From Bryobacterales bacterium (lineage in GTDB: Bacteria > Acidobacteriota > Terriglobia > Bryobacterales > Bryobacteraceae), in the NCBI GenBank assembly GCA_020846745.1, contig JADLDI010000052.1, positions 42,882 through 106,881 on the forward strand: a stretch of 64,000 bases of DNA. The letters are read 5' to 3'. A program made the translations under genes and the position numbers. The notes beneath the pieces are model-generated. The model did not search any database, had not been told where the DNA came from, and was given only the letters and a program-made list of their open reading frames with translations. Shown piece after piece: positions 9,062 through 17,732 of the stretch (positions are counted from its first letter, which is position 1; each line of letters opens with the position of its first letter).

Positions 9062-10051
9062 TTACTCCGGCAGTTGGAGTTCACACAGGGTGGTTTCGTT
9101 GGGCTTGACGGCGGCGAGTGTGGAGGCGGAGACCGGTTTCGAATTGACTATGGCCTTGATTACAAGCTTGTACTGGCCGGGCGGAAGATCGAGGACGGAG
9201 GCCGTTGACCTGGCCGCAGGGTCCGAATCGGTGGCGACGGTGGCGGACTTTGAGAGAACGATCACTTCGAAGCGCCCGCCGTCGGCTTTGGTTGCGTTGG
9301 AAACGTTGATTTGGATGCCTCCTGGTTTGGTGGCGGCGGCTTCGTCCTGTTTCTGCTTTTGAACCTGGGCCTTCAGGGCTTCGAGCTGCGCCTTGATGTC
9401 CTTTTCCATTTGGGCGATGTTGTTCTGGAACTCGGTCGCCCATTCCTGGGTTTCCTGGAGGACCATCGATTCGACGGAGAGCCGGAACTCCTTTGCGCGT
9501 TGGATGAGCGGAGTCAATTGTTCGACGGTAGGGTCTTTGGGGAGATGGGCGACGAGGGCGGTCCAATCCATGCGGAATTCCTCCAGCGCTTTGCGAATGG
9601 AGGTGGCTGTAATCACATATCGCGCCCAGCCGGTGGAGAAGCCAAAGGCACGGTCGATGCCGAGGAGGGCCGCGGCGAGGCCAACGAGGAACGAGGGCCA
9701 GAGATTGAAGGCGGGCGATTCGGTCAGCGCCTTACCGAAAATAATGCCGGCCACCGGAACAAGCCCCCCAGCGGCGGTCAGCATAATTGCGGCCAATTGG
9801 ACCATTCTGGACAGGCGCGCCTTCCAGCGCTTGTTGGTCCAGTACCAGTTGGTGGATCGCTCGGCCTCGTTCGCAACGTAGTCGAAGACGGCTGTCAGGG
9901 ACTTGCTCACGTCAGTGGGGTCCCATACGAGAGACTTACTATCCGACGCAGAAATGTCGGTTTCCGGGGCCGGGTTCCGCTTGCTCAAAAGGAACCATAG
10001 AAGCGCAACCACACCCAGGGCCGGAATCAGATACAACGGGTTTTCGAGCAC
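9062..10051 (-). CDS. SLATT/DUF4231-like membrane protein with C-terminal beta domain
   Basis: 329 residues. It has an N-terminal membrane anchor (LYLIPALGVVALLWFLL, 6-22). A segment ERSTNWYWTNKRWKARLSR follows, then two hydrophobic helices (about 86-108 and 119-138), the second with GIDRAFGFSTGWARYV. This layout and wording resemble SLATT/DUF4231 two-helix proteins, which in other genomes act as membrane effectors in nucleotide-signalling conflict systems. Residues 200-245 look like a coiled coil (DIKAQLEALKAQVQKQKQDE), and the last 80 form a predicted beta domain. No nucleotide cyclase or SLOG gene is adjacent, so a defence role is only a possibility. Confidence 0.6.
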   Translation of the reverse strand: MLENPLYLIPALGVVALLWFLLSKRNPAPETDISASDSKSLVWDPTDVSKSLTAVFDYVANEAERSTNWYWTNKRWKARLSRMVQLAAIMLTAAGGLVPVAGIIFGKALTESPAFNLWPSFLVGLAAALLGIDRAFGFSTGWARYVITATSIRKALEEFRMDWTALVAHLPKDPTVEQLTPLIQRAKEFRLSVESMVLQETQEWATEFQNNIAQMEKDIKAQLEALKAQVQKQKQDEAAATKPGGIQINVSNATKADGGRFEVIVLSKSATVATDSDPAARSTASVLDLPPGQYKLVIKAIVNSKPVSASTLAAVKPNETTLCELQLPE

Positions 10052-10097
10052 AGGCTAGAGATATATCAAAGCGCACCGAAAAACAAGGGGCGCGATG

Positions 10098-11810
10098 TTA
10101 CCGTGCGGAGGCGGGCCGGTTGGGGGAGACTTTGGCGTAGATACGGAACCGCTCGTGGGGAACGATTTCGATGACGTCGCCTATCGGCGTCCATTCGCCG
10201 GATTGGAGGAAGCGCTTCTTGATCTGGCCGACCTTCAGGTTGGCATAGTGGGGCAGATTCCGCTCTAACCAGGCGATGGTGGAGTCTTCGGGGAAAGTGA
10301 GATAGTCGAGATGCTTACGACTTTCGTTGAGAAGGTATTCGATTTTGGCGGTGTCGTCAACTCCCTTCACTTCCTGCTCCCAGACGATGGGAACGGCGGG
10401 GGAGAACTGGTTTTCGAGCGGAGTGAGCCAGAGGGTTCCTTGGGGGTCGCGCACACCGCCGTTCTTGAGAAGCCCTTCGTATTCATAGACGAGAACGTTG
10501 CGTAGGAGCGAGGCCTGGAGGGTCCCAATGTGGGTGGTCATGAAGCGGATCTCAGGTGCGGCGCCGGCATCGGCTTTGAGCAAGTCGATGGTTTTGCGCA
10601 TGCCGGCCATGGGCGGCAGGTTAGCGGTATCTCTGGCGGGCACCCGCGCGGCGCTGTAGAGGCAGGTGGTAACGATGGCGCAGGCGGCGATCGCGCGGAG
10701 GAAGCTCCATGACTTGGGTCCCTGGACATTGACGGGCGCCAGTGCAAATAGAGTGAAGCCGAACACGGCGGGCATGCAGACAAACGGATTGGGTCCGGCG
10801 CCACGCAAAACGAGGAACAGGAGCGGGGCGAGGCCGAGATACAGCAGTTTCCAATCGATGAGGCGGAGAGACCTGCGCACGCCCGTATCGAGAATGCCCG
10901 TCAACAGCGCGAAAGCCAAAACTAAGGCTGGATAGAAACCAATGTGACGATAGGCGAGCCGGAAATGAATTACACTTTCGCGAAGCGGAAGTTTCGCATT
11001 CGCATCGGCATTCCAGACCACGTAATAGTAGTGCAGATACTCATAGGTATAGAGCAGATAAGCAAGCGAGATGAGCGCGGCGGGAATCAGCATGACGCCG
11101 ACACCGGCCAGGATGCGCCAGCGGCGGGCCGAGAAGCAGAGCCGGGCGAAGATAATCGGGCCAAGCATAATGGGCAGGTAAATCGCGGCCGTAGCACGAG
11201 TGAGGCAGGTAAGTCCCGCACACACTCCGGCGGCCAGCCACCAGAGATAACTGTCACGCCAGTAAGTGAACAAGTAAAAGGTAACTGTGACGGAAGAGAG
11301 CAGGTAGAGGGAAAGGTCGAGACGGAAATCGGAGAGGCCGCCATTGTAATAAAAGATACCCTCGAAAGCGATAAAAGGGAGGGTGTAAACGACAGCCATC
11401 GCGGGATTGAGCCGGCGGCAGAAATGGAGATACGCAAACATGGCAAAAGCGAGAACGCTAAGCCAGATCATTTGCAGCCAAACTCCGAGGGCGCGCGTGA
11501 CGGGAGTTTTGACGATGCCGAGTTTAGTGAGCAGTATTGTTTCAAACAGCGGTAGAGGCCCGGTGGAGTGAAGCGACGAGCGAAAGGCCGCGATGGCGCC
11601 TTGGGAGTTAGTGTCGCTTACGGCAAGGGCAAGAGCGTTGTTATAAGGGGCGGAATCGAAGAAAGGAGCGAACTTCTCGTAGAAGAGGGAGTTCTGGCGC
11701 TGGGCGAAGAAACCGAGGCAAAGAAGCAGAATGCTCAGAACGGCAGCCGGACCGATCCAGTCAGGTACCGGCGGAACGGCGCCGGTCGGAGGAGGAGGAG
11801 GATTGCTCAA
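10098..11810 (-). CDS. multi-pass membrane glycosyltransferase, GT39/ArnT-like
   Basis: 570 residues with about ten hydrophobic segments after a proline-rich N-terminus. A large soluble C-terminal segment begins around residue 400. The layout (acidic loop after the first helix, FFDSAPYNNALAL, and many transmembrane helices) matches dolichol/undecaprenyl-phosphate sugar-dependent transferases of the GT-C fold. Such enzymes move a lipid-linked sugar to a glycan or lipid on the outer face of the inner membrane. The gene overlaps the upstream GT2 by 50 bases, so the pair probably makes and then uses an undecaprenyl-phosphate sugar. The precise donor and acceptor cannot be read from the sequence. 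Confidence 0.65.
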   Translation of the reverse strand: MSNPPPPPTGAVPPVPDWIGPAAVLSILLLCLGFFAQRQNSLFYEKFAPFFDSAPYNNALALAVSDTNSQGAIAAFRSSLHSTGPLPLFETILLTKLGIVKTPVTRALGVWLQMIWLSVLAFAMFAYLHFCRRLNPAMAVVYTLPFIAFEGIFYYNGGLSDFRLDLSLYLLSSVTVTFYLFTYWRDSYLWWLAAGVCAGLTCLTRATAAIYLPIMLGPIIFARLCFSARRWRILAGVGVMLIPAALISLAYLLYTYEYLHYYYVVWNADANAKLPLRESVIHFRLAYRHIGFYPALVLAFALLTGILDTGVRRSLRLIDWKLLYLGLAPLLFLVLRGAGPNPFVCMPAVFGFTLFALAPVNVQGPKSWSFLRAIAACAIVTTCLYSAARVPARDTANLPPMAGMRKTIDLLKADAGAAPEIRFMTTHIGTLQASLLRNVLVYEYEGLLKNGGVRDPQGTLWLTPLENQFSPAVPIVWEQEVKGVDDTAKIEYLLNESRKHLDYLTFPEDSTIAWLERNLPHYANLKVGQIKKRFLQSGEWTPIGDVIEIVPHERFRIYAKVSPNRPASAR

Positions 11811-12738
11811 AACCGATGGTCTCCCGAATGATGTAGTAAGGCCGCCGTTTCACCTCTTCGTAGACGCGGCCCACGTATTCGCCAATGATACCGATTGAGA
11901 TGAGTTGGACACCACCGAAAAAGAAAATAGTGGTCAGGCCGAAAGGCCAGTCGAGGAAGGTCCGGCCGAGGATAAACCGGAAATAGAGTCCGGTGGCGGC
12001 GATAACGACGGAGCCCACGGATACGATAAATCCCATGAGGAATACAAATCGCAAGGGGACCGTGGAGAAGGCGATCAGACCGTCGAGGGCGAGTTTTACC
12101 AGGCCGTAGGTGCTAACTCTTGGATTGCCGTCATAACGTTGGCCGCGTTCGACTTCGATGCCAGTCTGGCGGAAGCCGGCAAAGGCGCGCAAGCCCGGAA
12201 AGTAGCGGTTGCGTTCGGGCATTGAGCGGAGTACGTCGAGTACTTTCCGGTCCAATAACGAGAAATTACCCGCGTCGAGCGGGATATTGACGCGGGCAGT
12301 GGAACGTTGCAGGCGATAGAAGGTACGGAAGAGCGCGCGCTTTAGAATGTTCTCTTTGCGTTTCACACGCACGGCGTAGACAATCTCGTAGCCTTCGCGC
12401 CATTTGGCGATCATGGCGGGAATCGCATCGGGATTGTCCTGGAGATCGCCGTCCATCACGATAACGGCCGCGCCGCTTGCCTGTTCGATGCCGGCGGTGA
12501 GAGCGGCCTGATGGCCGAAATTGCGCGAAAGGTCCACTACGCGGAGGAAAGGAAAGTCAGCCCGCGCTTTCAGCAAAACTTGCAGGCTCTGATCCCAACT
12601 ACCGTCGTTTACGTAGATAACTTCCCATTGTCCCCCCACGAGATCAACAACCCGTTGGATCTGAGACAAGAGCTTAACAATCGTCGCCTGCTCGTTCAGA
12701 ATGGGGACTACGACAGAAAAGTCAACCGGGGGTTTCAC
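11761..12738 (-). CDS. GT2 polyprenyl-phosphate glycosyltransferase (GtrB/ArnC/DPM1-like)
   Basis: 325 residues with a GT-A domain followed by two C-terminal membrane helices. The N-terminus FSVVVPILNEQATI, the YVNDGS motif (42-47), RNFGHQAALTAGI and the DGDLQD metal motif (96-101) are hallmarks of enzymes that transfer a sugar from a nucleotide donor to undecaprenyl phosphate. The membrane part is at roughly 225-300 and contains GIIGEYVGRVYEEVKRRPYYI, conserved in the GtrB group. It overlaps the GT39-like gene by 50 bases, a standard donor-synthase/transferase pairing. The AKR gene is divergent across a short gap. Confidence 0.9.
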   Translation of the reverse strand: MKPPVDFSVVVPILNEQATIVKLLSQIQRVVDLVGGQWEVIYVNDGSWDQSLQVLLKARADFPFLRVVDLSRNFGHQAALTAGIEQASGAAVIVMDGDLQDNPDAIPAMIAKWREGYEIVYAVRVKRKENILKRALFRTFYRLQRSTARVNIPLDAGNFSLLDRKVLDVLRSMPERNRYFPGLRAFAGFRQTGIEVERGQRYDGNPRVSTYGLVKLALDGLIAFSTVPLRFVFLMGFIVSVGSVVIAATGLYFRFILGRTFLDWPFGLTTIFFFGGVQLISIGIIGEYVGRVYEEVKRRPYYIIRETIGFEQSSSSSDRRRSAGT

Positions 12739-12806
12739 CTGTTAGGACGATGGTAGCATGCGAGAACGAAAGTGATAGGATCGGTGAAAGTAAGGAGACC
12801 AGTGCC

Positions 12807-13763
12807 ATGAAACGCAGAGTCTTTGTAGGCGCCTCGCTTGCGACGAGCGCCGTGCGGCCGGTACCTGCCGCCGTCAAGGCCGGGGACATACCGATGCGGG
12901 TATTCGGCAAGACGGGACAGAAGTTGACGGTCATCGGCCAGGCGGGTGGGCGATTTCCGCTGATCAGTTTTCCCGAAGCGGTGGCGGTGACGCGGCGGGC
13001 CGTCGAACTCGGGATCAACTACTTCGACAATGCGCGTGTGTACTGGGACGGCAAGTCGGAAGAGGTGTACGGCGAAGCGCTTAAAGACGTGCGTAAGAAG
13101 GTGTTCATCACCACGAAAGCCGTGGGGCGAACAAAGAAAGATGCCGAGGAGCAACTGCACCAGTCCTTGCGCGCGCTAAGAACCGATTACGTGGACCTGT
13201 GGCAGATGCACTCGTTAGCCGAACCGGAGGATGTGGACAAGATTTTTGGTCCGGGCGGCGCCATTGAGGCGTTTGAGTCGGCGAAGAAGGCGGGCAAGTG
13301 CCGATTCTTTGGGTTTACCGGGCATAAGGATCCGCACGTACACGCGGCAATGCTCAAAAAATACCAGCATTACGACACGATTTTGATGCCGCTGCATGCG
13401 GCGGACCCGAGCTATCTGAGCTTCGAAAAGATCGTGCTGCCGGAAGCGGTGAAGCGCGGCATGGGCATCCAGGGAATGAAGAACTTTGCGAATGCCAAGC
13501 TGTTGTCGATGCTGAGCGCCCGCGAGTGCCTGAGTTACGTGCTGAGCCTGCCGATTCACTGCACCGCAATCGGCTGCACGACCATCGGGCAGTTGGAAGA
13601 CGATGTGCGGATCGCCCAGCAGTTCAAACCTTTTAGCGAAACGCAGATGGCGGAATTGCGCGACCGTGCTTCGAAGATCAAAGGGCCGAACACGGAAGAC
13701 TGGAAACGCAACATCGAAGTCCGTGCCGGACTCGATCCGCGCCCTGAGTATCTTGGAGGTTAA
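12807..13763 (+). CDS. aldo/keto reductase family protein with N-terminal export signal
   Basis: 318 residues from the ATG at 12807, which has a good Shine-Dalgarno (AAGGAGA, 9 bases away). A longer frame from 12750 is possible but lacks one. The N-terminus (MKRRVFVGASLATSAV) looks like a weak Tat signal. The AKR tetrad is visible: Asp74 and Tyr79 in NYFDNARVYW, Lys104 in ITTK, His135 in LWQMH. The protein should fold as a TIM barrel and reduce a carbonyl with NADPH. The substrate is unknown. It is followed after 2 bases by a propeller protein, and the two are probably cotranscribed. Periplasmic location would be unusual for a cofactor-dependent AKR but is common among Tat-exported acidobacterial oxidoreductases. 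Confidence 0.88.
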   Translation: MKRRVFVGASLATSAVRPVPAAVKAGDIPMRVFGKTGQKLTVIGQAGGRFPLISFPEAVAVTRRAVELGINYFDNARVYWDGKSEEVYGEALKDVRKKVFITTKAVGRTKKDAEEQLHQSLRALRTDYVDLWQMHSLAEPEDVDKIFGPGGAIEAFESAKKAGKCRFFGFTGHKDPHVHAAMLKKYQHYDTILMPLHAADPSYLSFEKIVLPEAVKRGMGIQGMKNFANAKLLSMLSARECLSYVLSLPIHCTAIGCTTIGQLEDDVRIAQQFKPFSETQMAELRDRASKIKGPNTEDWKRNIEVRAGLDPRPEYLGG

Positions 13764-13765
13764 TC

Positions 13766-14581
13766 ATGTTACGGCGACATTTTCTGGCTGCGCTGCCTGT
13801 CTGTGGTTTACCGCTCTGGGCGAAAGATCAGATTCCGTTACGCAAGGTCAAAGTAGAACGCGCGTTCGACGCCCCATGCCAGCGTCCGAACGGCATGCAG
13901 GCAACTGCGGAAGGCCTGTGGATTCTGAATCAGGGATTCGACAACGCGCTCTACCTTGTCGACCATAACGGGAAATTGAAACAGAAGTTACCCACCGAAT
14001 CTGTGGCGGGAAGCGGCGTGGGTTGGGACGGGACTAACTTGTGGGTGGCGTCTACTTATAGCGCCAAGATCCTGAAACTGGAGCGAAAAACGGGCAAGAC
14101 GCTGGCGTCCTATGACACGCCCGGGGCGGGTGCGGTGAACTGGCCGAACCCGCGCAAGTCGCCTCTGGCGCCAAAAGAGACGGAACCAGTCAAGCCGGCA
14201 GCCGCTAAGGCAGAGGCAAAGAAGGGTCCGGCGCCGCGGCCGAAAACCGGAGCGCACGGCATCGAGTACAAAGACGGCAAGCTGTACATCGCCGTGCCGC
14301 CGTCGGCGACGATTTACCGGATCAACCCGAACGGTTTCAAAGTGGAAAGCCAATTCAAGACGGCGGGCGACCGTCCGCACGGGCTGGGGTGGGAAGGCGA
14401 CTGGTTGTGGTGCGCCGATTCGAACGCCAATGCGTTCCATAAGTACGACCGCAACTCCGGCAAGGTCCACGAGATGATTCAGTTGTCGGACCGCGATCCG
14501 CTGCCGCACGGCATGACGATCTGGCAGGGCGTGATGTGGTATTGCGACGACGTCGGCGTGGTTTGCAAGATGAAACTGTGA
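13766..14581 (+). CDS. secreted beta-propeller (SMP-30/glutamine-cyclotransferase-like) protein
   Basis: 271 residues with an export signal (MLRRHFLAALPVCGLPLWAKD). Repeated blades of the pattern GLWILNQGFDNALYLVD, GTNLWVASTYSAKILKL and GDWLWCADSNANAFHKYD show a propeller fold. A lysine/alanine/proline-rich insertion (about 131-155) splits the propeller and may be a flexible linker. Late motifs RPHGLGWEGD and LPHGMTIWQG resemble metal-binding loops of SMP-30-like proteins. The gene follows the AKR by 2 bases. Its stop overlaps the GTG of a broken DinB gene (GTGA), so the original operon probably had three genes. No specific activity can be assigned. Confidence 0.7.
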   Translation: MLRRHFLAALPVCGLPLWAKDQIPLRKVKVERAFDAPCQRPNGMQATAEGLWILNQGFDNALYLVDHNGKLKQKLPTESVAGSGVGWDGTNLWVASTYSAKILKLERKTGKTLASYDTPGAGAVNWPNPRKSPLAPKETEPVKPAAAKAEAKKGPAPRPKTGAHGIEYKDGKLYIAVPPSATIYRINPNGFKVESQFKTAGDRPHGLGWEGDWLWCADSNANAFHKYDRNSGKVHEMIQLSDRDPLPHGMTIWQGVMWYCDDVGVVCKMKL

Positions 14582-14825
14582 TTTGCGATAGCGAGATCCC
14601 GCGCGCGGCGGTCCCGTTGCTGCAGCACGCGCTCGATACTTACGCAAGCGAAACATATTTTGGCGGCGCGTGCTGCATACGGCGCATCACCGGACGCAGC
14701 TTACAACGTATCTGCGAATGCTGAACAAGTCAGTACCGTCTACTTACGGACCAACAGCCGACGTAACTTGGGCGGGTGCGGATCCGACGAACACTGTCGC
14801 GGCGGCGGAACGCGGCCGGAAGTGA
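14578..14825 (+). pseudogene. DinB-family protein remnant with an internal deletion
   Basis: A GTG overlapping the preceding stop opens a frame reading IPRAAVPLLQHALDTYASET, typical of the start of DinB-like proteins. From 14685, in another frame, the sequence reads HHRTQLTTYLRMLNKSVPS then TYGPTADVTW, the conserved C-terminal end of the same family, including the third metal-site histidine, and ends with TGA at 14825. The middle, normally about 100 residues, is missing, so the gene is dead. DinB proteins are metal-dependent four-helix bundles linked to thiol chemistry. Confidence 0.65.
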
Positions 14826-14901
14826 GCTGAACGGACTTGCATGATCGGTAGACTGATCGCCGGCGCGGCGGCATCGAGGAGGTCGCCGTGGGAGGCAAGC
14901 C
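14582..14901. other. 320-base region without an intact gene
   Basis: It contains the DinB remnant (to 14825) and then about 76 bases between that remnant and the end of the convergent AAA ATPase. Nothing else was recognised. Confidence 0.6.
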
Positions 14902-16536
14902 TCATGGAATTTTCTGCCAGAAGGCGGCGGAATCCGACTCTGTAGGTACTAACTTCCGCACGCCGGCGATGGTGCGACCCAGCACCTCCGCGAACTCGTC
15001 CAGTTCATCGAGATGTTTGGACTCGCGCTGCTCTTCGAGCACCTCGGCGACAGCAATACGGAGGTCCGCCTTGGACAACCCGATGCGGACGTTGTGCTCG
15101 ATGCAGAACTCCATTTTGTTCGCGGTAGCGCGATCGACTACGTTCTGTACCAACGCACCGCTTGCCAGGTCTTTGAGCAGGAACACGCTGGGCGCGGCGT
15201 CCTGCTCCCATTGGATTTCGTACAAACGATGGTCGGGTGAGAACAACTGCAATGCCGCGTATGCACTTAGCTCGTCCAGGGACACGCCATCGTCCAGAAA
15301 CACTCCTTGTAAGTGGATACGGAAGATGGTCCGGGCTGCGTCTTCATTGGGGCGAGTAACGCGAATGCGGCGGTCGATTCGGCCGGGGCGGGTAATGGCG
15401 AGGTCGAGCGAATCCGGGCGATTAGTCGCCAGGATTAGGAACGCGCCACTCTCGTCCATTCCGTCCATTTCGGCGAGCAGTGAAGGGACGAGAGTAAATG
15501 TGCCATCGCGGGCATCGTTGGGGCGGCGTTTAAACAACGCGTCAGCTTCATCGAAGAACAGCACCGCGGGGTAGCCCTTTTGCTCGCGAAAACGACGTGC
15601 TTCGTCGAACAGCGACTTCACGGCTTTCTCTGAGTTACCTAAATACTGGTCGAGCAGTTGGTGACCTTTCACGTACTTGAACCCGCCGTCATCCACCTTG
15701 CGGTGATACAACGCCGCCAGCAACCCGACCACAGCTTTGCCCAGCAAAGTCTTGCCGCATCCGGGCGGACCATAGAGCAGCACACCCCGTGACCGCCGCC
15801 GCTTAAACAGCAGGAACAGTTCCGGATAGAGGACCGGCCATTGAATGGCGCGGATAAGCTCGCGTTTGGCTTCTTCCTGTCCGCCGATGTTGCCCCACAC
15901 ATCGTCGAGCGCGCCTTGCAGTTCCGCGGATTCCGAGTCGAAGCCGAGCAATTCGAGGCGCGGATGATGGTCTGTTCGGCGCCAGCGGCGCCACATACGG
16001 CCGCCGTAGCGGATGCGTTCGCAGTCGGCCGATTCGTCTTCGCGCCGCAGTCCGAGTTGACTTCCCTGCCCTGCCGCCAATCCGTCCAGCGGACCCACGG
16101 GCGCACCCTGACGAAACAGCCAGAGGTCATCGGTATTGCCGGGAGCTTCGAGCGTATCGCCGGTGAACGAGCCGATGTCGACCTTATTAGGGTCGAGCAT
16201 CTCAATCACTTCCCACTGGCAGCTATGCCAGTTGAAGTTCGAGGCTTTGTAGCCGTAAGCCGTGAGGCCGGGGCGCGAGTCTTCCACCTGCGCAGGAACG
16301 GGCATGAACGCCGTTGCACCCACACCGGTGCGGCCCCAGCGGGCGAGAAAGCATTGCGGATCGCCTTCGCGGGGCACCAGCGCAAACGCCGCCATCTGGT
16401 CTTCCGTCGACAACCCGGTCACGTGGAGGGCAAACGCCGGCTCGCGGCTCGCGCCGAATTCCTCGAAATGATCCCCGCACAGCTCAACCACCGCGCGGCC
16501 CGGCTGGATGGGGATCACGTTACCCGAACAAATCAT
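14902..16536 (-). CDS. AAA ATPase of the proteasomal Mpa/ARC type
   Basis: 544 residues. The AAA module has Walker A GPPGCGKT (256-263), Walker B VLFFDEAD (325-332), a pore-loop region FKYVKGHQLLDQYLGNSE, sensor ATNRP and the arginine-finger region RPGRIDRRIRVTRP. After it, KDLASGALVQNVVDRAT closely parallels the KDFNSGAMIQNVVDRAK segment of mycobacterial Mpa/ARC. The N-terminal 200 residues look unlike the coiled coil plus OB domains of Mpa, and the C-terminus (WQKIP) lacks the GQYL tail that docks on the 20S proteasome. No proteasome, Pup or ligase gene is nearby. It is probably an unfoldase with a different partner or substrate. Confidence 0.8.
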   Translation of the reverse strand: MICSGNVIPIQPGRAVVELCGDHFEEFGASREPAFALHVTGLSTEDQMAAFALVPREGDPQCFLARWGRTGVGATAFMPVPAQVEDSRPGLTAYGYKASNFNWHSCQWEVIEMLDPNKVDIGSFTGDTLEAPGNTDDLWLFRQGAPVGPLDGLAAGQGSQLGLRREDESADCERIRYGGRMWRRWRRTDHHPRLELLGFDSESAELQGALDDVWGNIGGQEEAKRELIRAIQWPVLYPELFLLFKRRRSRGVLLYGPPGCGKTLLGKAVVGLLAALYHRKVDDGGFKYVKGHQLLDQYLGNSEKAVKSLFDEARRFREQKGYPAVLFFDEADALFKRRPNDARDGTFTLVPSLLAEMDGMDESGAFLILATNRPDSLDLAITRPGRIDRRIRVTRPNEDAARTIFRIHLQGVFLDDGVSLDELSAYAALQLFSPDHRLYEIQWEQDAAPSVFLLKDLASGALVQNVVDRATANKMEFCIEHNVRIGLSKADLRIAVAEVLEEQRESKHLDELDEFAEVLGRTIAGVRKLVPTESDSAAFWQKIP

Positions 16537-16589
16537 GTTTCAACTGCTAAAGTAACACCGGCGCCGCGATATACTGGCTCGACACCGAT

Positions 16590-17627
16590 ATGCTTGATCG
16601 CCGCTCGTTTCTCGCCACTGCCGCCTCCGCTGCCACGCTGGCCGCGCAAACGCCTCGCGACTGGAGCGGAAAGAATCCGACACGCTATCCCGACCCCGAT
16701 GTGATCTCGCTTGACAAGCGCTTTGACAAATACAAGATCGGCAACACGCCGATCCAGCGGCTGTACACGGGCTGCATGTGGGCCGAGGGTCCGGCCTGGA
16801 ACGGCGTCGGCAGGTACCTGCTGTGGAGCGATATCCCCAATAACGTTCAGATGCGGTGGCTCGAAGAGAACGGAAACGTATCCACGTTCCGCAATCCTGC
16901 CGGCTATTCGAACGGCAACACGTTCGATTGGGAAGGCCGCCAGATCGCGTGCGAGCACGGCAACCGCCGCGTGGTCCGCTACGAGTACAACGGGACCATC
17001 ACGGTGCTGGCCGACAAGTTCGAAGGCAAACGCCTCAATGCTCCGAACGATGCGATCGTCCACCCCGATGGCTCCGTCTGGTTCACCGATCCCGGCTACG
17101 GCGCGCTGATGAACTATGAAGGTTTCAAGGCAACGCTGGAAATAAAGGAAGCGGTGTACCGGATCGATCCTAAGACGAAGGCGATGACGAAGCTGACCGA
17201 GGAGATTTACAAACCCAACGGCCTGTGCTTCTCGCCGGATTACAAGAAGCTGTATGTCGCCGATACCGGCGCAACGCACTATCCCGACGCGCCCAAGGTG
17301 ATCAAGGTGTGGGACATCGAAGGCGCCGGGCTGCGCAACGGCCGCCGGTTCTGTTCCATGGAACTGGCCGGCAAGGGCGCGGGCCTGGCCGACGGCATCC
17401 GCTGCGACAAGGACGGCAACATCTGGTCGAGCGCCGGATGGGTGGGCGCCGGCTACGACGGTGTCCACATCTTCGCTCCGGATGGTCAGCGTATCGGCCA
17501 GATCCTGCTGCCGGAGATCTGCTCGAACGTGTGCTTCGCCGGAACCAAGCGGAACCGGCTGTTCATGACGGGCAGCCAATCGCTTTACGCGGTGTACACG
17601 GAGGCCATCGGCGCGCACATTTCTTAA
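16590..17627 (+). CDS. Tat-exported SMP-30/gluconolactonase-like protein
   Basis: 345 residues. The N-terminus MLDRRSFLATAASAATLAAQ is a Tat signal (RRSFL). The body carries family motifs: YTGCMWAEGPAWNG (metal Glu), LLWSDIPNN, NGNTFDWEGRQIACEHGNRRV, LNAPNDAIVHPDGSVWFTDPGYG and KPNGLCFSPD, giving the Glu, Asn and Asp expected to hold the divalent ion of gluconolactonase-type six-blade propellers. It likely opens sugar lactones in the periplasm. The gene is divergent from the AAA ATPase across 53 bases. No good ribosome binding site is visible. A long frame on the other strand (16533-17618) is a shadow. Confidence 0.88.
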   Translation: MLDRRSFLATAASAATLAAQTPRDWSGKNPTRYPDPDVISLDKRFDKYKIGNTPIQRLYTGCMWAEGPAWNGVGRYLLWSDIPNNVQMRWLEENGNVSTFRNPAGYSNGNTFDWEGRQIACEHGNRRVVRYEYNGTITVLADKFEGKRLNAPNDAIVHPDGSVWFTDPGYGALMNYEGFKATLEIKEAVYRIDPKTKAMTKLTEEIYKPNGLCFSPDYKKLYVADTGATHYPDAPKVIKVWDIEGAGLRNGRRFCSMELAGKGAGLADGIRCDKDGNIWSSAGWVGAGYDGVHIFAPDGQRIGQILLPEICSNVCFAGTKRNRLFMTGSQSLYAVYTEAIGAHIS

Positions 17628-17641
17628 GACAACCGCCGTCG

Positions 17642-17657
17642 TGTGACCAAGGTCACT
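17642..17657 (+). promoter_or_regulatory. CRP/FNR-type operator upstream of norB
   Basis: TGTGA-CCAAGG-TCACT has the TGTGA-N6-TCAC(A) form recognised by CRP-type members of the CRP/FNR superfamily, with inner arms GTGACC/GGTCAC in perfect symmetry. It lies 75 bases before the norB GTG. NO reductase genes are often controlled by this superfamily (Dnr, NnrR). The regulator here is unknown and no regulator gene is adjacent. Confidence 0.55.
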
Positions 17658-17732
17658 GCGGTGTTGCGTTAAGCGACGTACCCTTCAGAAGCGCACTCTT
17701 TTGAGCGCAACTCGGACAGGGAGGTCTCTTTC

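Noticed and set aside
16533..17618. Minus-strand frame of 361 codons opposite the SMP-30 gene
   Set aside because: It is the antisense of a gene with clear family motifs; the product is arginine/valine-rich and matches nothing.
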